A DNA stretch of 64,000 nucleotides from Brassica napus (GCF_020379485.1 NW_026015192.1:1-64000), one strand, 5' to 3'; shown: positions 43,075-55,642, numbered from the stretch's first letter. Notes: a model not told the origin generated them from the sequence alone. Program-made: numbers and translations.

Positions 43075-43684
43075 AGTGCCAACCCGTGTCTTGAAGAAAC
43101 TGTCTCCCTTTGAAGTATTGAACAAGACCAAGCTACACATTGATCATTTGAGAGTCTTTGGGTGCTTATGTTATGTGATGATCCCCGGAGAAAGAAGGAA
43201 CAAGCTAGAAGCAAAGAGTACTAAAGCTATGTTCATTGGGTACTCAATCACTCAGAAAGGCTACAAATGTTATGATCCAATAACCAGGAAGGTTATGGTA
43301 TCTAGAGAAGTGAAGTTTGTTGAGTCTACAGGGTATTATAAGGAGAAGAAATGGGAAGACCTAGAGGATCTGTCCCAAGTTCCATCAGAGAAGGCAACAA
43401 CATTGAGAGTGTTGTTGGAGAGGCTAGGGATAGGATTATCCCAAGATCAGGAACCAGGAAGAACAGGACCTCCTAATCAATCTGGAGAAGCTGGAGGAAC
43501 AACCCCTCTTGATCATGAGAGGGGGAATGGATCTGAATCAGGGGAGCAGGAGCATGACCAAGAAGATTCAGGTCAGCATGATCAGGAGGAGACACAGGAA
43601 GTAGAGAATGTTGCTCAGTCTAATGGAGATAAGCAAGGAGAGTCTACTGGTACAGAAGAGAGTGAAGCTCAGTCAGGTGGAAAT
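43067..43684 (+). pseudogene. Copia integrase end and linker, second part (E3)
   Basis: Continues after the 2-nt deletion: NRVPTRVLKKLSPFEVLN, FGCLCYVMIPGERRNKLEAK, then the acidic linker with SGEAGGTTPLDHERGNGSES, cut by E4 at 43684 and continued at 49242. The stop seen at 43690 lies inside the E4 LTR. Confidence 0.87.
43680..43684. repeat. Target-site duplication of E4
   Basis: GAAAT at 43680-43684 and 49237-49241. Removing E4 and one copy rejoins the E3 linker in frame. Confidence 0.95.
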
Positions 43685-44206
43685 TGTTGAGATGAGGAGA
43701 TGAAGAGTTGATACATGGATAGAGGAAGGGATTTGGAGCAGGCAGTAACTTTGGTGATTTACCACAATAACTTTATTGTTACTGTGGTAACTGAGTTATA
43801 AGACTTGGGAAGTTACCTTGCACCTATTTGGAGAGTGAAACACGCCAGGGGGAGTATGGATAAGCAAGGAGGAGTTTGGATAAGGTCTGGTCAAGGGAAG
43901 AAAGCTTTAGACAGGCTGGCACAGCTGGAAAGCTAAAGCAAGATACCCAAGCATGTGAGGAACCTTATTGGCTAGTTTGAATAAGGCATCTTTGACTACA
44001 CATGCTTCTTATCCTAGCTAGACTGAACCTGGACGTTTTTATGTATCCCTACTCTATATATGTTGTAAACTCTCTCATTAATCAATCTAATGGAGTTTTG
44101 AGTATTCTCTCTTGTTCTTTATTCTCTTAGTCTCTCTTAAATCTCCAAATCTACACTAATCATCTCTTGATATTTATTCATCACTCTACATACACAAAAG
44201 TGTATA
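43685..44206 (+). repeat. 5' LTR of E4
   Basis: 522 bp, TGTTGAGATGAGGAGATGAA to ACACAAAAGTGTATA. Dyad TTACCACAATAAC/GTTACTGTGGTAA at 43759-43790, with one changed base in the left arm. TATATAT at 44055-44061. Confidence 0.93.
44055..44061 (+). promoter_or_regulatory. TATA box of the E4 LTR promoter
   Basis: TATATAT in ACTCTATATATGTTGTAAAC, about 150 bp before the LTR end, with the same TGTTGTAAAC downstream sequence as in E3. Confidence 0.55.
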
Positions 44207-44224
44207 TGGTATCAGAGCCAGGTT
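44207..44224 (+). other. Primer binding site of E4
   Basis: TGGTATCAGAGCCAGGTT directly after the LTR. GAGCTGTTCTT repeats follow at 44262-44313. Confidence 0.92.
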
Positions 44225-44367
44225 GGCAAGGAAGGGAGTGGTGATTTGCGAGAATCTGTTGTGTGTTCTTGGTGTTCTTGAGCTGTTCTTGAGCTGTTCT
44301 TGAGCTGTTCTTCAGTTTCTGGGTATTTGGGAGGTTGTCTGGTCGATTCAAGCAACCTCAACAGGAG

Positions 44368-46731
44368 ATGAAGCACAGGTTTAGTAAATCTTTGGGGCGT
44401 GAAGAAGAAATGGATGGAGTGTGTTCAAGATGGATAAAGGGAGCTTTGGAAAGCTGTGGGTTATGGAGCAGTCATGGAAAGGGGAAACCTTTCATGGAAA
44501 TGGCTACTGAAGAAGGTCAGACAAGAGGTCTGAATCTGGGAAATGAAGTTGTTCAAGGAGACACTACAAAGAGTGAGATTGAAGCAACTTTAGGCAAGTC
44601 CAAGCCTGTAAGAGTCGTTGAGGACAAAGGGATGATCCGCGGCTTGAGACAAGGAAGGGATGAGTGTTATCAGCTTGTGGGAAGGCTGAGAGAAGTATGG
44701 TCAGAGTTAGATGTGGTGAAGGCACACACATCAAATCCGAGATGTGGTCAAGAAAGGAGGAAGCAAGATGTGATCTTTGGCTTCCTTATGGAAGAGGTAT
44801 GTGAGCTTGTTAAACACACTTGTGATGTGTGGGAGATGAACAGGAAACCAGAAAGATGGAAGGGAGGTACAAGCTGTAAGAAGGGAAGGTTGAGAAAACT
44901 TTCTAAGGAGTGGTTAATGAAGAGAAGGGCATGGAGAAAGGGTAGCGAGTCTGAGCACTTAAGTGACAGGATGAGTGTGATCTTGAAGAGAATCAAGGAT
45001 ATACTTCAGCAGATGGTTATAGGAGAGTGTTCATACTCAGCTTACTTGGGAGAATCAGTAGAAGATGGTGTAAGTACAAGGAGGCAGGAGACCAAAGGAG
45101 GAGAGGATCCAATCACAAAGAAAGAATGGGATGAGTTTGTTAAGTGTGTGTATGAACTGGTTGCAAGAAAGAAGCAAGGTGCTCTAGCTGCAAGTGAGAA
45201 GCAAAGCGATTCCTACACAGCCTCTAAACCTATCATAATTGATTCTGGAGCAACACATCATATGATCAGTGATAGGAGTCTGATAAGTGATGTCAGGGCT
45301 GCAACAGGGTGTGTTACCATAGCTAATGGCGCTCAGATCCCAGTAGAAGGAATGGGAAACCTCAAGCTGTTTGAGAAGAGCTCAACCGCCTTATATCTGC
45401 CTCAGTTCACTTCAAATCTGATATCTGTTAAGAAAGCTACAATTGATCTGGATTGTCAAGTAGTATTCAGGCCAAATGAAGTTGAGTTTCAAGATTTGAA
45501 GACTGGAAGAGTTATTGGCAGAGGGGACAGCAAGCATCACTTATATCATCTCCAAACAGCTAAGACTCTTAATCCCATTAACTCTATGTGCCTGAGTAGT
45601 GCTGCTGATAGGTGTGATAGTATGACTTGGCATGCTAGATTAGGACATCCTCATGCTCGTGCAATTGAGTTAATCATGCCTAATATGTCATTTAATCACT
45701 TGGAGTGTGAAGCATGCATATTAGGAAAGCATTGTAGGACTGTCTTTCCAGCATCAGAGACTATATATGAGCATTGCTTTGATCTAGTTCACTCAGATGT
45801 GTGGACATCTCCGTGTGAGTCTAGGGATAGCCAGAAGTACTTTGTAACTTTTATTGATGAGAAATCAAAGTATACATGGGTCACTTTGATTCCCTCTAAA
45901 GATAGAGTCCTAGAAGCCTTTATGAACTTCCAAGCATATGTAACTAATCAATACAATGCTACTGTGAAGGTGCTAAGATCTGATAATGGAGGAGAATACA
46001 CTAGCAATGCTTTCAAGAGTTATCTAGCAAAGCATGGGATTGTGCAGCAGACAAGCTGTCCTTACACACCACAGCAGAATGGGGTGGCTGAGAGAAAGAA
46101 TAGGCACTTGATGGAGGTAGCAAGGTCAATGATGTTTCATGCAAATGTTCCAAAGAGGTTTTGGGGGGATGCTGTTCAGACTGCATGCTATCTCATCAAC
46201 AGAGTTCCGACCAAGATCCTAAAGAATCTGTCTCCCTTTGAGGTATTGAACAAGACTAAACCACACCTTGATCATTTGAGAGTCTTTGGGTGTTTATGTT
46301 ATGTGATGGTTCCCGGAGAGAGGAGGAACAAGCTAGAAGCAAAGAGTACTAAAGCTATGTTCATTGGGTACTCAATCACTCAGAAAGGGTACAAATGTTA
46401 TGATCCAATAACCAGGAGGGTTTTGGTATCCAGAGAAGTGAAGTTTGTGGAGTCTAAAGGATATTATGAGGAGAAGAAATGGGAAGACCTAGAGGATCTG
46501 TCCCGAGCTCCAACAGAGAAGGCAACAACACTGAGAGTGTTGTTGGAGAGGCTAGGGATAGGATTATCCCAAGATCAGAAACCAGGAAGGAGAGAACCTT
46601 CTAACCAAGCTGGAGAAGCTGGAGAAACAACCCCTCTTGATCATGAGAGGGGAATGGATCTGAATCAGAGGAGCAGGAGCAAAACCAAGAGGATTCAGGA
46701 CAGCATGATCATGAGGAGACACATGAAGTAG
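44368..46731 (+). pseudogene. gag-pol: Copia Gag-protease-integrase, first part (E4)
   Basis: First ATG of the frame at 44368 (GGAGATGAAGCAC). The family's usual upstream ATG is changed (TCTGGTCGATTC). Gag-like region without a zinc knuckle: SRWIKGALESCGLWSSHGKG, YQLVGRLREVWSEL and GECSYSAYLGES. Protease DSGATHHM; integrase finger WHARLGHPHARAIELI and CEACILGKHC; then VHSDVW, RSDNGGEY and QQNGVAERKN. A run GAGAGGGGAATGG with four G at 46649-46652, against five in E3 and E1, shifts the frame; out-of-frame codons then run to 46731. Confidence 0.9.
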
Positions 46732-48572
46732 AGAATGTTGTTCAGTCTACTGGTACAGAGGAGAGTGAGGATCAGTCAGATGGAAATGAGCAGGGAGAAC
46801 CTACTGGCTTAGGAGAAGAAACACAAGATAATATTCAGGCTGAAGAACACGTTGAGACCCTGCGGAGGAGCACAAGGATAAAGAGGGATCCTTCCAACTG
46901 GGTAAACACGAGAGTGTACTACAATGCCCAGGCTGTGGAGCATCCTTCTCAAGCTGTGTGTTCCTTTGCTGAGTTTCCAGAGGAGCATCATGCCTTTATG
47001 ATTAGTCTGGATGAGAGTTATGTACCAAGGACTTATGAAGAAGCTATGTTAGACAAGGAATGGAAAGAATCAGTGGGAGCTGAAGCAGGTGCTATGATCA
47101 AAAATGATACATGGTATGAGAGTGAGCTGCCTAAGGGAAAGAGGGCTGTATCTAGTAGATGGATCTTCACAATCAAGTATCTAGCAAATGGACAGATTGA
47201 TAGGAAGAAGACCAGATTGGTTGCAAGAGGATTTACACAGACCTATGGAGAGGATTACATTGATACCTTTGCACCAGTAGCTAAGCTACATACAGTTCGG
47301 ATTGTGTTGTCCATTGCAACAAACTTGGAGTGGGATTTGTGGCAGATGGATGTGAAGAATGCTTTCTTACAAGGTGAGCTAGAAGATGAGGTATACATGC
47401 TTCCTCCTCCTGGTCTTGAGCATCTAGTAAAACCAGGAAATGTTTTGAGATTGAAGAAGGCAATCTATGGGCTGAAGCAGTCTCCTAGAGCTTGGTACAG
47501 GAAGCTGAGTACAACCCTGAATGGCAGAGGATTCAGGAAGTCTGAACTGGATCATACACTCTTCACTTTGGTTACTCCATCAGGGATCATTGTGATACTG
47601 GTATATGTGGATGATTTGATTATCACAGGGAGTGATAAGGCTGGGATTAAAGCCACTAAAGAGTTCCTCAAGTCTGTGTTTGACATCAAAGACTTGGGAG
47701 AGATGAAGTATTTCTTGGGGATTGAGATATGCAGATCCAAGGAGGGTTTGTTTATGTCTCAAAGGAAGTATACAATGGATATGCTGAAGGAGACTGATGT
47801 ACTTGGAGGAAAGGTAGCAAAGACACCTCTTGAGGAGGGGTATAAGGTCTTGCGTGAGGGGGAGGTTGAAGAGAAGCAGTTGTTTGAGGATCCTAAGCTA
47901 TACAGGAAGATGGTTGGCAAGTTGATCTACTTGACCATCACACGGCCAGATATATGTTTTGCAGTGAACCAAGTGAGTCAGCATATGCAGGCGCCAAAGG
48001 TACATCATTGGAAGATGGTTGATAGGATACTGAGGTATTTGAGTGGCACGCCTGGTCAAGGAGTTTGGATGGGTTGCAATGGCAGTACAGAAGTGGTTGG
48101 GTATTGTGATGCTGATTGGGCAGGAGATAGAGTGGACAGGAGATCAACTACTGGATATTGTACATTCATTGGAGGGAACTTGGTTACTTGGAAGAGTAAG
48201 AAGCAAAAGGTTATCTCTTGTTCAAGTGCTGAAGCTGAGTATAGAGCCATGTTGAAGCTGACAAACGAATTGGTGTGGATCAAGGGGATCTTGAAGCATC
48301 TAGAGATTGAGCAGAGTACTCCTATGACTATGCATTGTGATAATCAAGCAGCTATCCACATTGCCTCCAACTCAGTGTTTCATGAGAGAACAAAGCACAT
48401 AGAGGTGGATTGTCATAAGGTGAGGCAGATGATTATCTTAGGAGTGATTCTGCCATGTTATACAAGGAGTGAAGATCAGCTTGCAGATGTGTTTACCAAG
48501 GCAGCGAGATTGAAGACAATGGAGTCCATACTATCCAGGCTTGGACTCATCGATCTTACTCCCAGGAGCTGA
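46653..48572 (+). pseudogene. Copia linker, RT and RNase H, second part (E4)
   Basis: Open from the frameshift to the stop at 48572. Acidic linker, RRSTRIKRDPSNWVNTRVYY, RT with VARGFTQTYGEDYIDTFAPV and YVDD (LVYVDDLIITGSDKAGIKAT), RNase H with CDADWAGD, SSAEAEYRA, CDNQAAIHIA and ADVFTKAARLKT. No start codon of its own is expected. This half is nearly identical to E5 and E1', whereas the integrase half is closer to E3, so the element is mosaic. Confidence 0.9.
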
Positions 48573-48604
48573 GCCCCTTAACCATGGAGTCTCCACTCTT
48601 TTTC

Positions 48605-48706
48605 CCTCATCAAAGTTTTATCCCAATGGGTTTTCTTTGGTGAGGTTTTTAATGAGGGAGGTCTTCATGGTTTCCAAGCTTGACTTGTTCCACATGGTCA
48701 AGCTTG
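48605..48706 (+). promoter_or_regulatory. 3' untranslated RNA hairpins of E4, with a compensatory pair
   Basis: Hairpin 1 at 48605-48645 has arms CCTCATCAAAG and CTTTGGTGAGG. Most relatives have CCTCATCAAGG and CCTTGGTGAGG, so a G-C pair has become A-U with both arms changed. Inner CCCAATGGG. Hairpin 2 arms are CAAGCTTGAC (48675-48684) and GTCAAGCTTG (48697-48706), followed by GAGGGGGAG. Confidence 0.7.
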
Positions 48707-48714
48707 AGGGGGAG

Positions 48715-49236
48715 TGTTGAGATGAGGAGATGAAGAGTTGATACATGGATAGAGGAAGGGATTTGGAGCAGGCAGTAACTTTGGTGATTTACCACAGTAA
48801 CTTTATTGTTACTGTGGTAACTGAGTTATAAGACTTGGGAAGTTACCTTGCACCTATTTGGAGAGTGAAACACGCCAGGGGGAGTATGGATAAGCAAGGA
48901 GGAGTTTGGATAAGGTCTGGTCAAGGGAAGAAAGCTTTAGACAGGCTGGCACAGCTGGAAAGCTAAAGCAAGATACCCAAGCATGTGAGGAACCTTATTG
49001 GCTAGTTTGAATAAGGCATCTTTGACTACACATGCTTCTTATCCTAGCTAGACTGAACCTGGACGTTTTTATGTATCCCTACTCTATATATGTTGTAAAC
49101 TCTCTCATTAATCAATCTAATGGAGTTTTGAGTATTCTCTCTTGTTCTTTATTCTCTTAGTCTCTCTTAAATCTCCAAATCTACACTAATCATCTCTTGA
49201 TATTTATTCATCACTCTACATACACAAAAGTGTATA
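48715..49236 (+). repeat. 3' LTR of E4
   Basis: 522 bp, preceded by the polypurine tract AAGCTTGAGGGGGAG (48700-48714) and followed by GAAAT. About one base different from the 5' LTR. Confidence 0.94.
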
Positions 49237-49241
49237 GAAAT

Positions 49242-51026
49242 GAGCAGGGAGAACCTTCTGGTTTAAGAGAGGAAGCACAAGAGAATGTTCAGGCTCAAGA
49301 ACAGGTTGAGACCTTGCGGAGGAGCACAAGGATAAGGAGGGATCCTTCCAACTGGGTAAACACGAGAGTGTACTACAATGCCCAGGCTGTGGAGCATCCC
49401 TCTCAAGCCATGTGTTCCTTTGCAGAATATCCAGAAGAGCACATGGTGTTTATGAGTAACTTGGATGAGAATGAGATACCAAGATCTTATGAAGAAGCTA
49501 TGAAGCACAAGGTGTGGAGAGATTCAGTAGGAGATGAAAGGGATGCAATGATCAGGAATGACACTTGGTATGAAAGTGAGTTACCTAGAGGAAAGAAGGC
49601 ATTTTCAAGCAAGTGGATTTTCACCATCAAATATCTTGCAAATGGGGAGATAGACAGGCACAAGACCAGGCTGGTTGCAAGAGGATTTACACAGACTTAT
49701 GGAGAAGATTACATTGATACTTTTGCACCAGTGGCCAAGCTTCACACAGTTCGAATTGTGTTATCTATTGCAACAAACTTAGAGTGGGATTTGTGGCAGA
49801 TGGATGTGAAGAATGCTTTCTTGCAAGGTGAGCTAGAAGATGAGGTATATATGCTTCCTCCTCCTGGTCTTGAGCATCTAGTGAAGCCAGGAAACGTTTT
49901 GAGATTGAAGAAAGCTATATATGGGTTAAAACAATCTCCTAGAGCCTGGTACAGGAAGCTGAGTACAACACTCAATGGGAGAGGGTTCAGGAAGTCTGAA
50001 CTAGATCACACACTCTTCACACTGGTTGGACCATCAGGGATCATTGTGATTCTAGTGTATGTGGATGATTTGATTATCACAGGAAGTGATAAGGCTGGGA
50101 TTAAAGCCACTAAAGAGTTTCTCAGGTCAGTTTTTGATATCAAAGACTTGGGAGAGATGAAGTATTTCTTGGGGATTGAGATATGCAGATCAAAGGAGGG
50201 TTTGTTCATGTCTCAAAGAAAGTATACAATGGATATGCTGAAGGAAACTGATGTGCTTGGAGGAAAGATAACCAAGACACCCCTAGAGGAAGGATATAAG
50301 GTTCTGCGTGAGGGGGAGGTTGAAGAGAAGCAGCTGTTTGAGGATCCTAAACTATACAGGAAGATGGTTGGTAAGCTGATCTACTTGACCATTACTAGGC
50401 CAGATATATGCTTTGCGGTGAATCAAGTGAGTCAACATATGCAGGCGCCAAAGGTCCATCATTGGAAGATGGTTGATAGGATACTGAGGTATCTAAGTGG
50501 GACGGCTGGACAAGGAGTTTGGATGGGCTGTAATGGCAGCACAGAAGTGGTTGGGTATTGTGATGCTGATTGGGCAGGAGATAGAGTGGACAGGAGATCA
50601 ACTACTGGATATTGTACATTCATTGGAGGGAACTTGGTTACTTGGAAGAGTAAGAAGCAAAAGGTCATCTCCTGTTCAAGTGCAGAGGCTGAGTATAGAG
50701 CTATGTTGAAGCTGACAAACGAGTTGGTATGGATCAAGGGTATCTTGAAGCATCTGGAGATTGAGCAGAGTACTCCTATGACAATGCACTGTGACAATCA
50801 AGCAGCGATTCACATTGCTTCTAACTCAGTCTTTCATGAGAGGACAAAGCATATAGAAGTTGATTGCCACAAGGTGAGGCAGATGATTATCCTAGGAGTG
50901 ATACTGCCTTGTTATACCAGAAGTGAAGACCAGCTTGCAGATGTGTTTACTAAGGCAGCGAGAGTAAAGACAATGGAGTCCATACTATCGAGACTTGGAC
51001 TCATTGATCTTACTCCTATGAGCTGA
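49242..51026 (+). pseudogene. Copia linker, RT and RNase H, third part (E3)
   Basis: About 594 codons continuing E3 after E4: linker EQGEPSGLREEAQE, RRSTRIRRDPSNWVNTRVYY, RT with QMDVKNAFLQGELEDEVYM and YVDD, RNase H with CDADWAGD, SSAEAEYRA, CDNQAAIHIA and ADVFTKAARVKT. No stop or frameshift within this part. The open frame extends upstream to 49197 only through E4 LTR sequence. Confidence 0.9.
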
Positions 51027-51167
51027 GCCCCTTACCATGGAGTCTCCACTCTTTTTCCCTCATCAAGGTTTTATCCCATTGGGTTTTCCTTGGTGAGGTT
51101 TTTAATGAGGGAGGTCTTCATGGTTTCCAAGCTTGACTTGTTCTACATGGTCAAGCTTGAGGGGGAG

Positions 51168-51701
51168 TGTTGAGATGAGGAGATGAAGATGAGGAGATGA
51201 AGAGTTGATACATGGATAGAGGAAGGGATTTGGAGCAGGCAGTAACTTTGGAGATTTACCACAGTAACTTTATTGTTACTGTGGTAACTGAGTTAAAAGA
51301 CTTGGAAAGTTACCTTGCATCCATTTGGAGAGTGAAACACGCCAGGGGGAGTTTGGATAAGCAAGGAGGAGTTTGGATAAGGTCTGGTCAAGGGAAGAAA
51401 GCTTTAGACAGGCTGGCACAGCTGGAAAGCTAAAGCAAGATACCCAAGCATGTGAGGAACCTTATTGGCTACTTTAAATCAAGCATCTTTGACTACACAT
51501 GCTTGTAATCTCCACTAGACTGAACCTGGACGATCTTGATGTATCTCTTATCTATATATGTTGTAAACTCTCTCATTAATCAATCTGATGGAGTTTTGAG
51601 CCTCTCTCTCTCTATTCTCTAAAATCTCTTAATCTCTTTGATATCTTGATCTGATTATCTCTGATTGTTTGAATCATACTCTTAAAACACAAAAGTGTTT
51701 A
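51168..51701 (+). repeat. 3' LTR of E3
   Basis: 534 bp, preceded by AAGCTTGAGGGGGAG and followed by TAAAG. Dyad at 51256-51287. Hairpins at 51058-51098 (inner CCCATTGGG) and 51128-51159 lie upstream. Confidence 0.94.
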
Positions 51702-51706
51702 TAAAG

Positions 51707-54700
51707 GAGGTAGCTGCTGAAGAAGGTCAGACAGCAAGGTTGGAGGGTCATGAAGCCAAGGGCGTGATCTATAGTGTAAGACAAAGGAAGGACGAGTTGT
51801 ATCAGCTTGTGGGGAGGCTGAGAGAAGTAGAATCAGAGTTGGGTATGGTGAAAACTCATACAGGAAGGAGGAAGCAAGATGTGATCTTTAGCTTTCTTAT
51901 GGGAGAGATATGTGAGTTGGTTGAACACATTTGTGATGTGTGGGAGATAAACAAGAAGCCAGGTAGATGAAAGAGAGGTACAAGCTGCAAGAAGGGAAAG
52001 TTGAGAAAACTTTCTAAGATGTGGGTCATGATGAGCAGATTATGGAGGAAGGGTATCAAGGAGAGTATGCAAGTAGGAGAGTGTTTCTACTCAGCTTACA
52101 TGGGAGAATCTGTAGAGAGCAGTGGGGTTATGAGGAAGCTAGAGACCAAAGGAGCAGATGAGCGAGTCACAAAGGAGGAATGGGATGAGTTTGTCAAGTA
52201 TGTGTATGCTTTGGCTACGACCCGGAGACAAGGTGCTCCTGCCAAAGCATCCACATCCAACAAACCCATCATTGTTGATTCTGGAGCAAGTCATCACATG
52301 ATTAGTGATAGAAGCTTAATGAGTGATGTAAAGAAAGCCACTGGGGGTGTGATGATAGCTAATGGTGATAGGATTCCAATAGAAGGAGTTGGAAAGCTCA
52401 AGCTATTTGATAAAGACTCAGATGCCTTCTACATGCCACAGTTTGCTTCAAATTTGCTATCTGTGAGGAAAGCCACAATTGATCTTGGCTGTCAAGTAGT
52501 ATTCAGGCCAGATGATGTTGAGTTCCAAGATTTGAAGACTGGAAGGGTCATTGGGAGAGGAGACAGCAAGAATAATCTATATCAGCTCCAATTGGCTAAG
52601 ATCTCTAAACCCTTTGATTCTATGTGTTTGAGTAGTACTTATGAGAAGATTGATAGTATTACTTGGCATGCTAGATTGGGACATCCTCATGCTCGTGCTA
52701 TTGAATTGATAATTCCTAATATGTCATTTAGTCACTTGGAGTGTGAAGCATGCATATTAGGGAAGCATTGTAGGACTGTTTTTCCAACATCAGAAACTAC
52801 TTATGAGCATTGCTTTGATCTAGTTCATTCAGATGTGTGGACTGCTCCTTGTTTGTCTAGAGATAGCCAGAAGTACTTTGTGACATTCATTGACGAGAAG
52901 TCTAAGTATACTTGGCTTACATTGCTTCCATCTAAAGATAGGGTGCTAGAAGCATTTATGAACTTCCAAGCATATGTATCTAATCAATACAATGCTACTG
53001 TGAAGGTACTGAGATCAGATAATGGAGGTGAATACATCAGCAATGCCTTCAAGAGTCATCTAGCCAAGCATGGGATTGTGCATCAGACTAGCTGCCCTTA
53101 CACACCACAGCAGAATGGGGTAGCTGAGAGGAAGAACAGGCACTTGATGGAGGTTGCTAGATCAATGATGTTTCATGCAAATGTCCCAAAACGCTTTTGG
53201 AGTGATGCTGTGCAGACTGCTTGCTATCTCATCAACCGGGTTCCAACCAAGATATTGAAGAATCTGTCTCCATTTGAGGTATTGAACAAGAGTAAACCTG
53301 TCATTGATCATCTACGTGTCTTTGGGTGTGTGTGCTATGTCATGGTTCCAGGAGAGCAGAGAAACAAGCTGGAGGCAAAGAGTACTAAGGCTATGTTCAT
53401 TGGTTACTCTATCACTCAGAAGGGGTACAAGTGCTATGATCCTGAAGCAAGGAGAGTGATGGTATCTAGAGAAGTGAAGTTTGTTGAAACAAAAGGTTAT
53501 TATGAAGAAAAGGAGTGGGAAAATCTGAAGGATTTGTCTCAAGCTCCATCTGATAAGGCAACAATACTGAGAGTGTTGTTAGAGAAGCTTGGGATAGGAT
53601 TATCCCAGGATCAGGAAACCGGAAGGAGAGAGTCTTCCAATCAGAGTGGTGGAGCTGGAAGAACAACTCCTCTTGATCATGAGAGGGGGAATGGAACTGA
53701 ATCTGGTGAGCAAGAGCAAAACCAAGAGGATTCAGGTCTTCATGATCAAGATACATCACAAGAAGTTGAGAACAATGAGGTTCAGTCTAGTGGAGAAGTG
53801 GATGAGGTTCAGTCTAGTGGAGAAGTGGATGAGGTTCAGTCTAGTGTAGAAGAACAACTCAGACCGGCCAGTTCAGAAGAAGAGCAAGTGGAGCCGGCTA
53901 GTGTGCAAACTGAAGATCAGGTTCAAGCTTTGAGGAGGAGCACAAGGATAAAGAGGGATCCTTCCAACTGGGTAAACACGAGAGTGTACTACAATGCCCA
54001 GGCTGTGGAGCATCCTTCTCAAGCCGTGTGTTCCTTTGCTGAGTTTCCAGAGGAGCATTATGCCTTTATGATTAGTCTGGATGAGAGTTATGTACCAAGG
54101 ACTTATGAAGAAGCTATGTTAGACAAGGAATGGAAAGAATCAGTGGGAGCTGAAGCAGGTGCTATGATCAAAAATGATACATGGTATGAGAGTGAGCTGC
54201 CTAAGGGAAAGAGGGCTGTATCTAGTAGATGGATCTTCACAATCAAGTATCTAGCAAATGGACAGATTGATAGGAAGAAGACCAGATTGGTTGCAAGAGG
54301 ATTTACACAGACCTATGGAGAGGATTACATTGATACCTTTGCACCAGTAGCTAAGCTACATACAGTTCGGATTGTGTTGTCCATTGCAACAAACTTGGAG
54401 TGGGATTTGTGGCAGATGGATGTGAAGAATGCTTTCTTACAAGGTGAGCTAGAAGATGAGGTATACATGCTTCCTCCTCCTGGTCTTGAGCATCTAGTAA
54501 AGCCAGGGAATGTTTTGAGATTGAAGAAGGCAATATATGGGCTGAAACAATCACCTAGAGCTTGGTACAGGAAGCTGAGTACAACACTCAATGGGAGAGG
54601 CTTTAGGAAGTCTGAATTAGATCACACTCTCTTCACCTTGACAGGACCTTCAGGGATCATTGTGATTCTAGTGTATGTGGATGATTTGATTATCACAGGG

Positions 54701-55642
54701 AGTGATAAGGCAGGGATTCAAGCTACTAAGGAGTTTCTCAAATCTGTGTTTGACATCAAGGATTTGGGAGAGATGAAGTATTTTCTGGGCATTGAGATAT
54801 GCAGATCAAAGGAGGGTTTGTTTATGTCTCAAAGGAAGTATACTATGGATATGTTGAAGGAGACTGATGTGCTTGGAGGAAAGATAGCTAAGACACCCCT
54901 CGAGGAGGGATATAAGGTTCTGCGTGAGGGGGAGGTTGAAGAGAAGCAGCTGTTTGAGGATCCTAAGCTATACAGGAAGATGGTTGGCAAGCTGATCTAC
55001 TTGACAATTACTAGGCCAGATATATGCTTTGCTGTGAATCAAGTGAGTCAACATATGCAGGCGCCAAAGGTCCATCATTGGAAGATGGTTGATAGGATAC
55101 TGAGGTATTTAAGTGGGACGGCTGGACAAGGAGTTTGGATGGGCTGCAATGGCAGTACAGAAGTGGTTGGTTATTGTGATGCTGATTGGGCAGGAGATAG
55201 AGTGGACAGGAGATCAACTACTGGGTATTGTACATTCATTGGAGGGAACTTGGTAACTTGGAAGAGTAAGAAGCAGAAGGTTATCTCCTGTTCAAGTGCT
55301 GAAGCTGAGTATAGAGCCATGTTGAAGCTGACAAACGAGTTGGTGTGGATCAAGGGGATCTTGAAGCATCTAGAGATTGAGCAGACTACTCCTATGACTA
55401 TGCATTGTGACAATCAAGCAGCTATCCACATTGCCTCCAACTCAGTGTTTCATGAGAGAACAAAGCACATAGAGGTGGATTGTCATAAGGTGAGGCAGAT
55501 GATTATCTTAGGAGTGATACTGCCATGTTATACAAGAAGTGAAGACCAGCTTGCAGATGTGTTTACTAAGGCAGCGAGATTAAAGACAATGGAGTCCATA
55601 CTATCAAGGCTTGGACTCATTGATCTTACTCCAAGGAGCTGA
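51707..55642 (+). pseudogene. gag-pol: Copia gag-pol with a stop in gag (E1')
   Basis: Gag resumes after E3 with GAGGTAGCTGCTGAAG. TGG in the E1 sequence AGGTAGATGGAAG is TGA here (51968-51970), ending gag early. From 51971 the frame is open for about 1220 codons: GECFYSAYMGES, protease DSGASHHM, integrase CEACILGKHC, RSDNGGEY and QQNGVAERKN, linker with repeated EVQSSGEVD, RT with YVDD, RNase H with CDADWAGD, SSAEAEYRA and ADVFTKAARLKT. Apart from the stop and the E3 insertion the coding region looks undamaged. It supplies the RT half that E1 lacks. Confidence 0.9.

Larger units (their letters stand above)
43685..49236 (+). mobile_element. E4: complete-length Ty1/copia element, one frameshift
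   Basis: 5552 bp with two 522-bp LTRs that differ at about one base (ACCACAATAAC against ACCACAGTAAC), a primer site, gag-pol, hairpins and polypurine tract. This is the youngest visible layer on the right side: E4 lies in E3, which lies in E1'. The frame is broken only by the loss of one G at 46649-46652 and by loss of the family's first ATG. Confidence 0.94.
40513..51701 (+). mobile_element. E3: full-length Ty1/copia element interrupted by E4
   Basis: 5' LTR 40513-41046 and 3' LTR 51168-51701, both 534 bp and differing at about one position by eye. Without E4 and its duplication the element is about 5.63 kb. It has a primer site, gag-pol, hairpins and polypurine tract, but gag-pol is damaged by start-codon loss, a 2-nt deletion and the E4 insertion. 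Confidence 0.93.
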
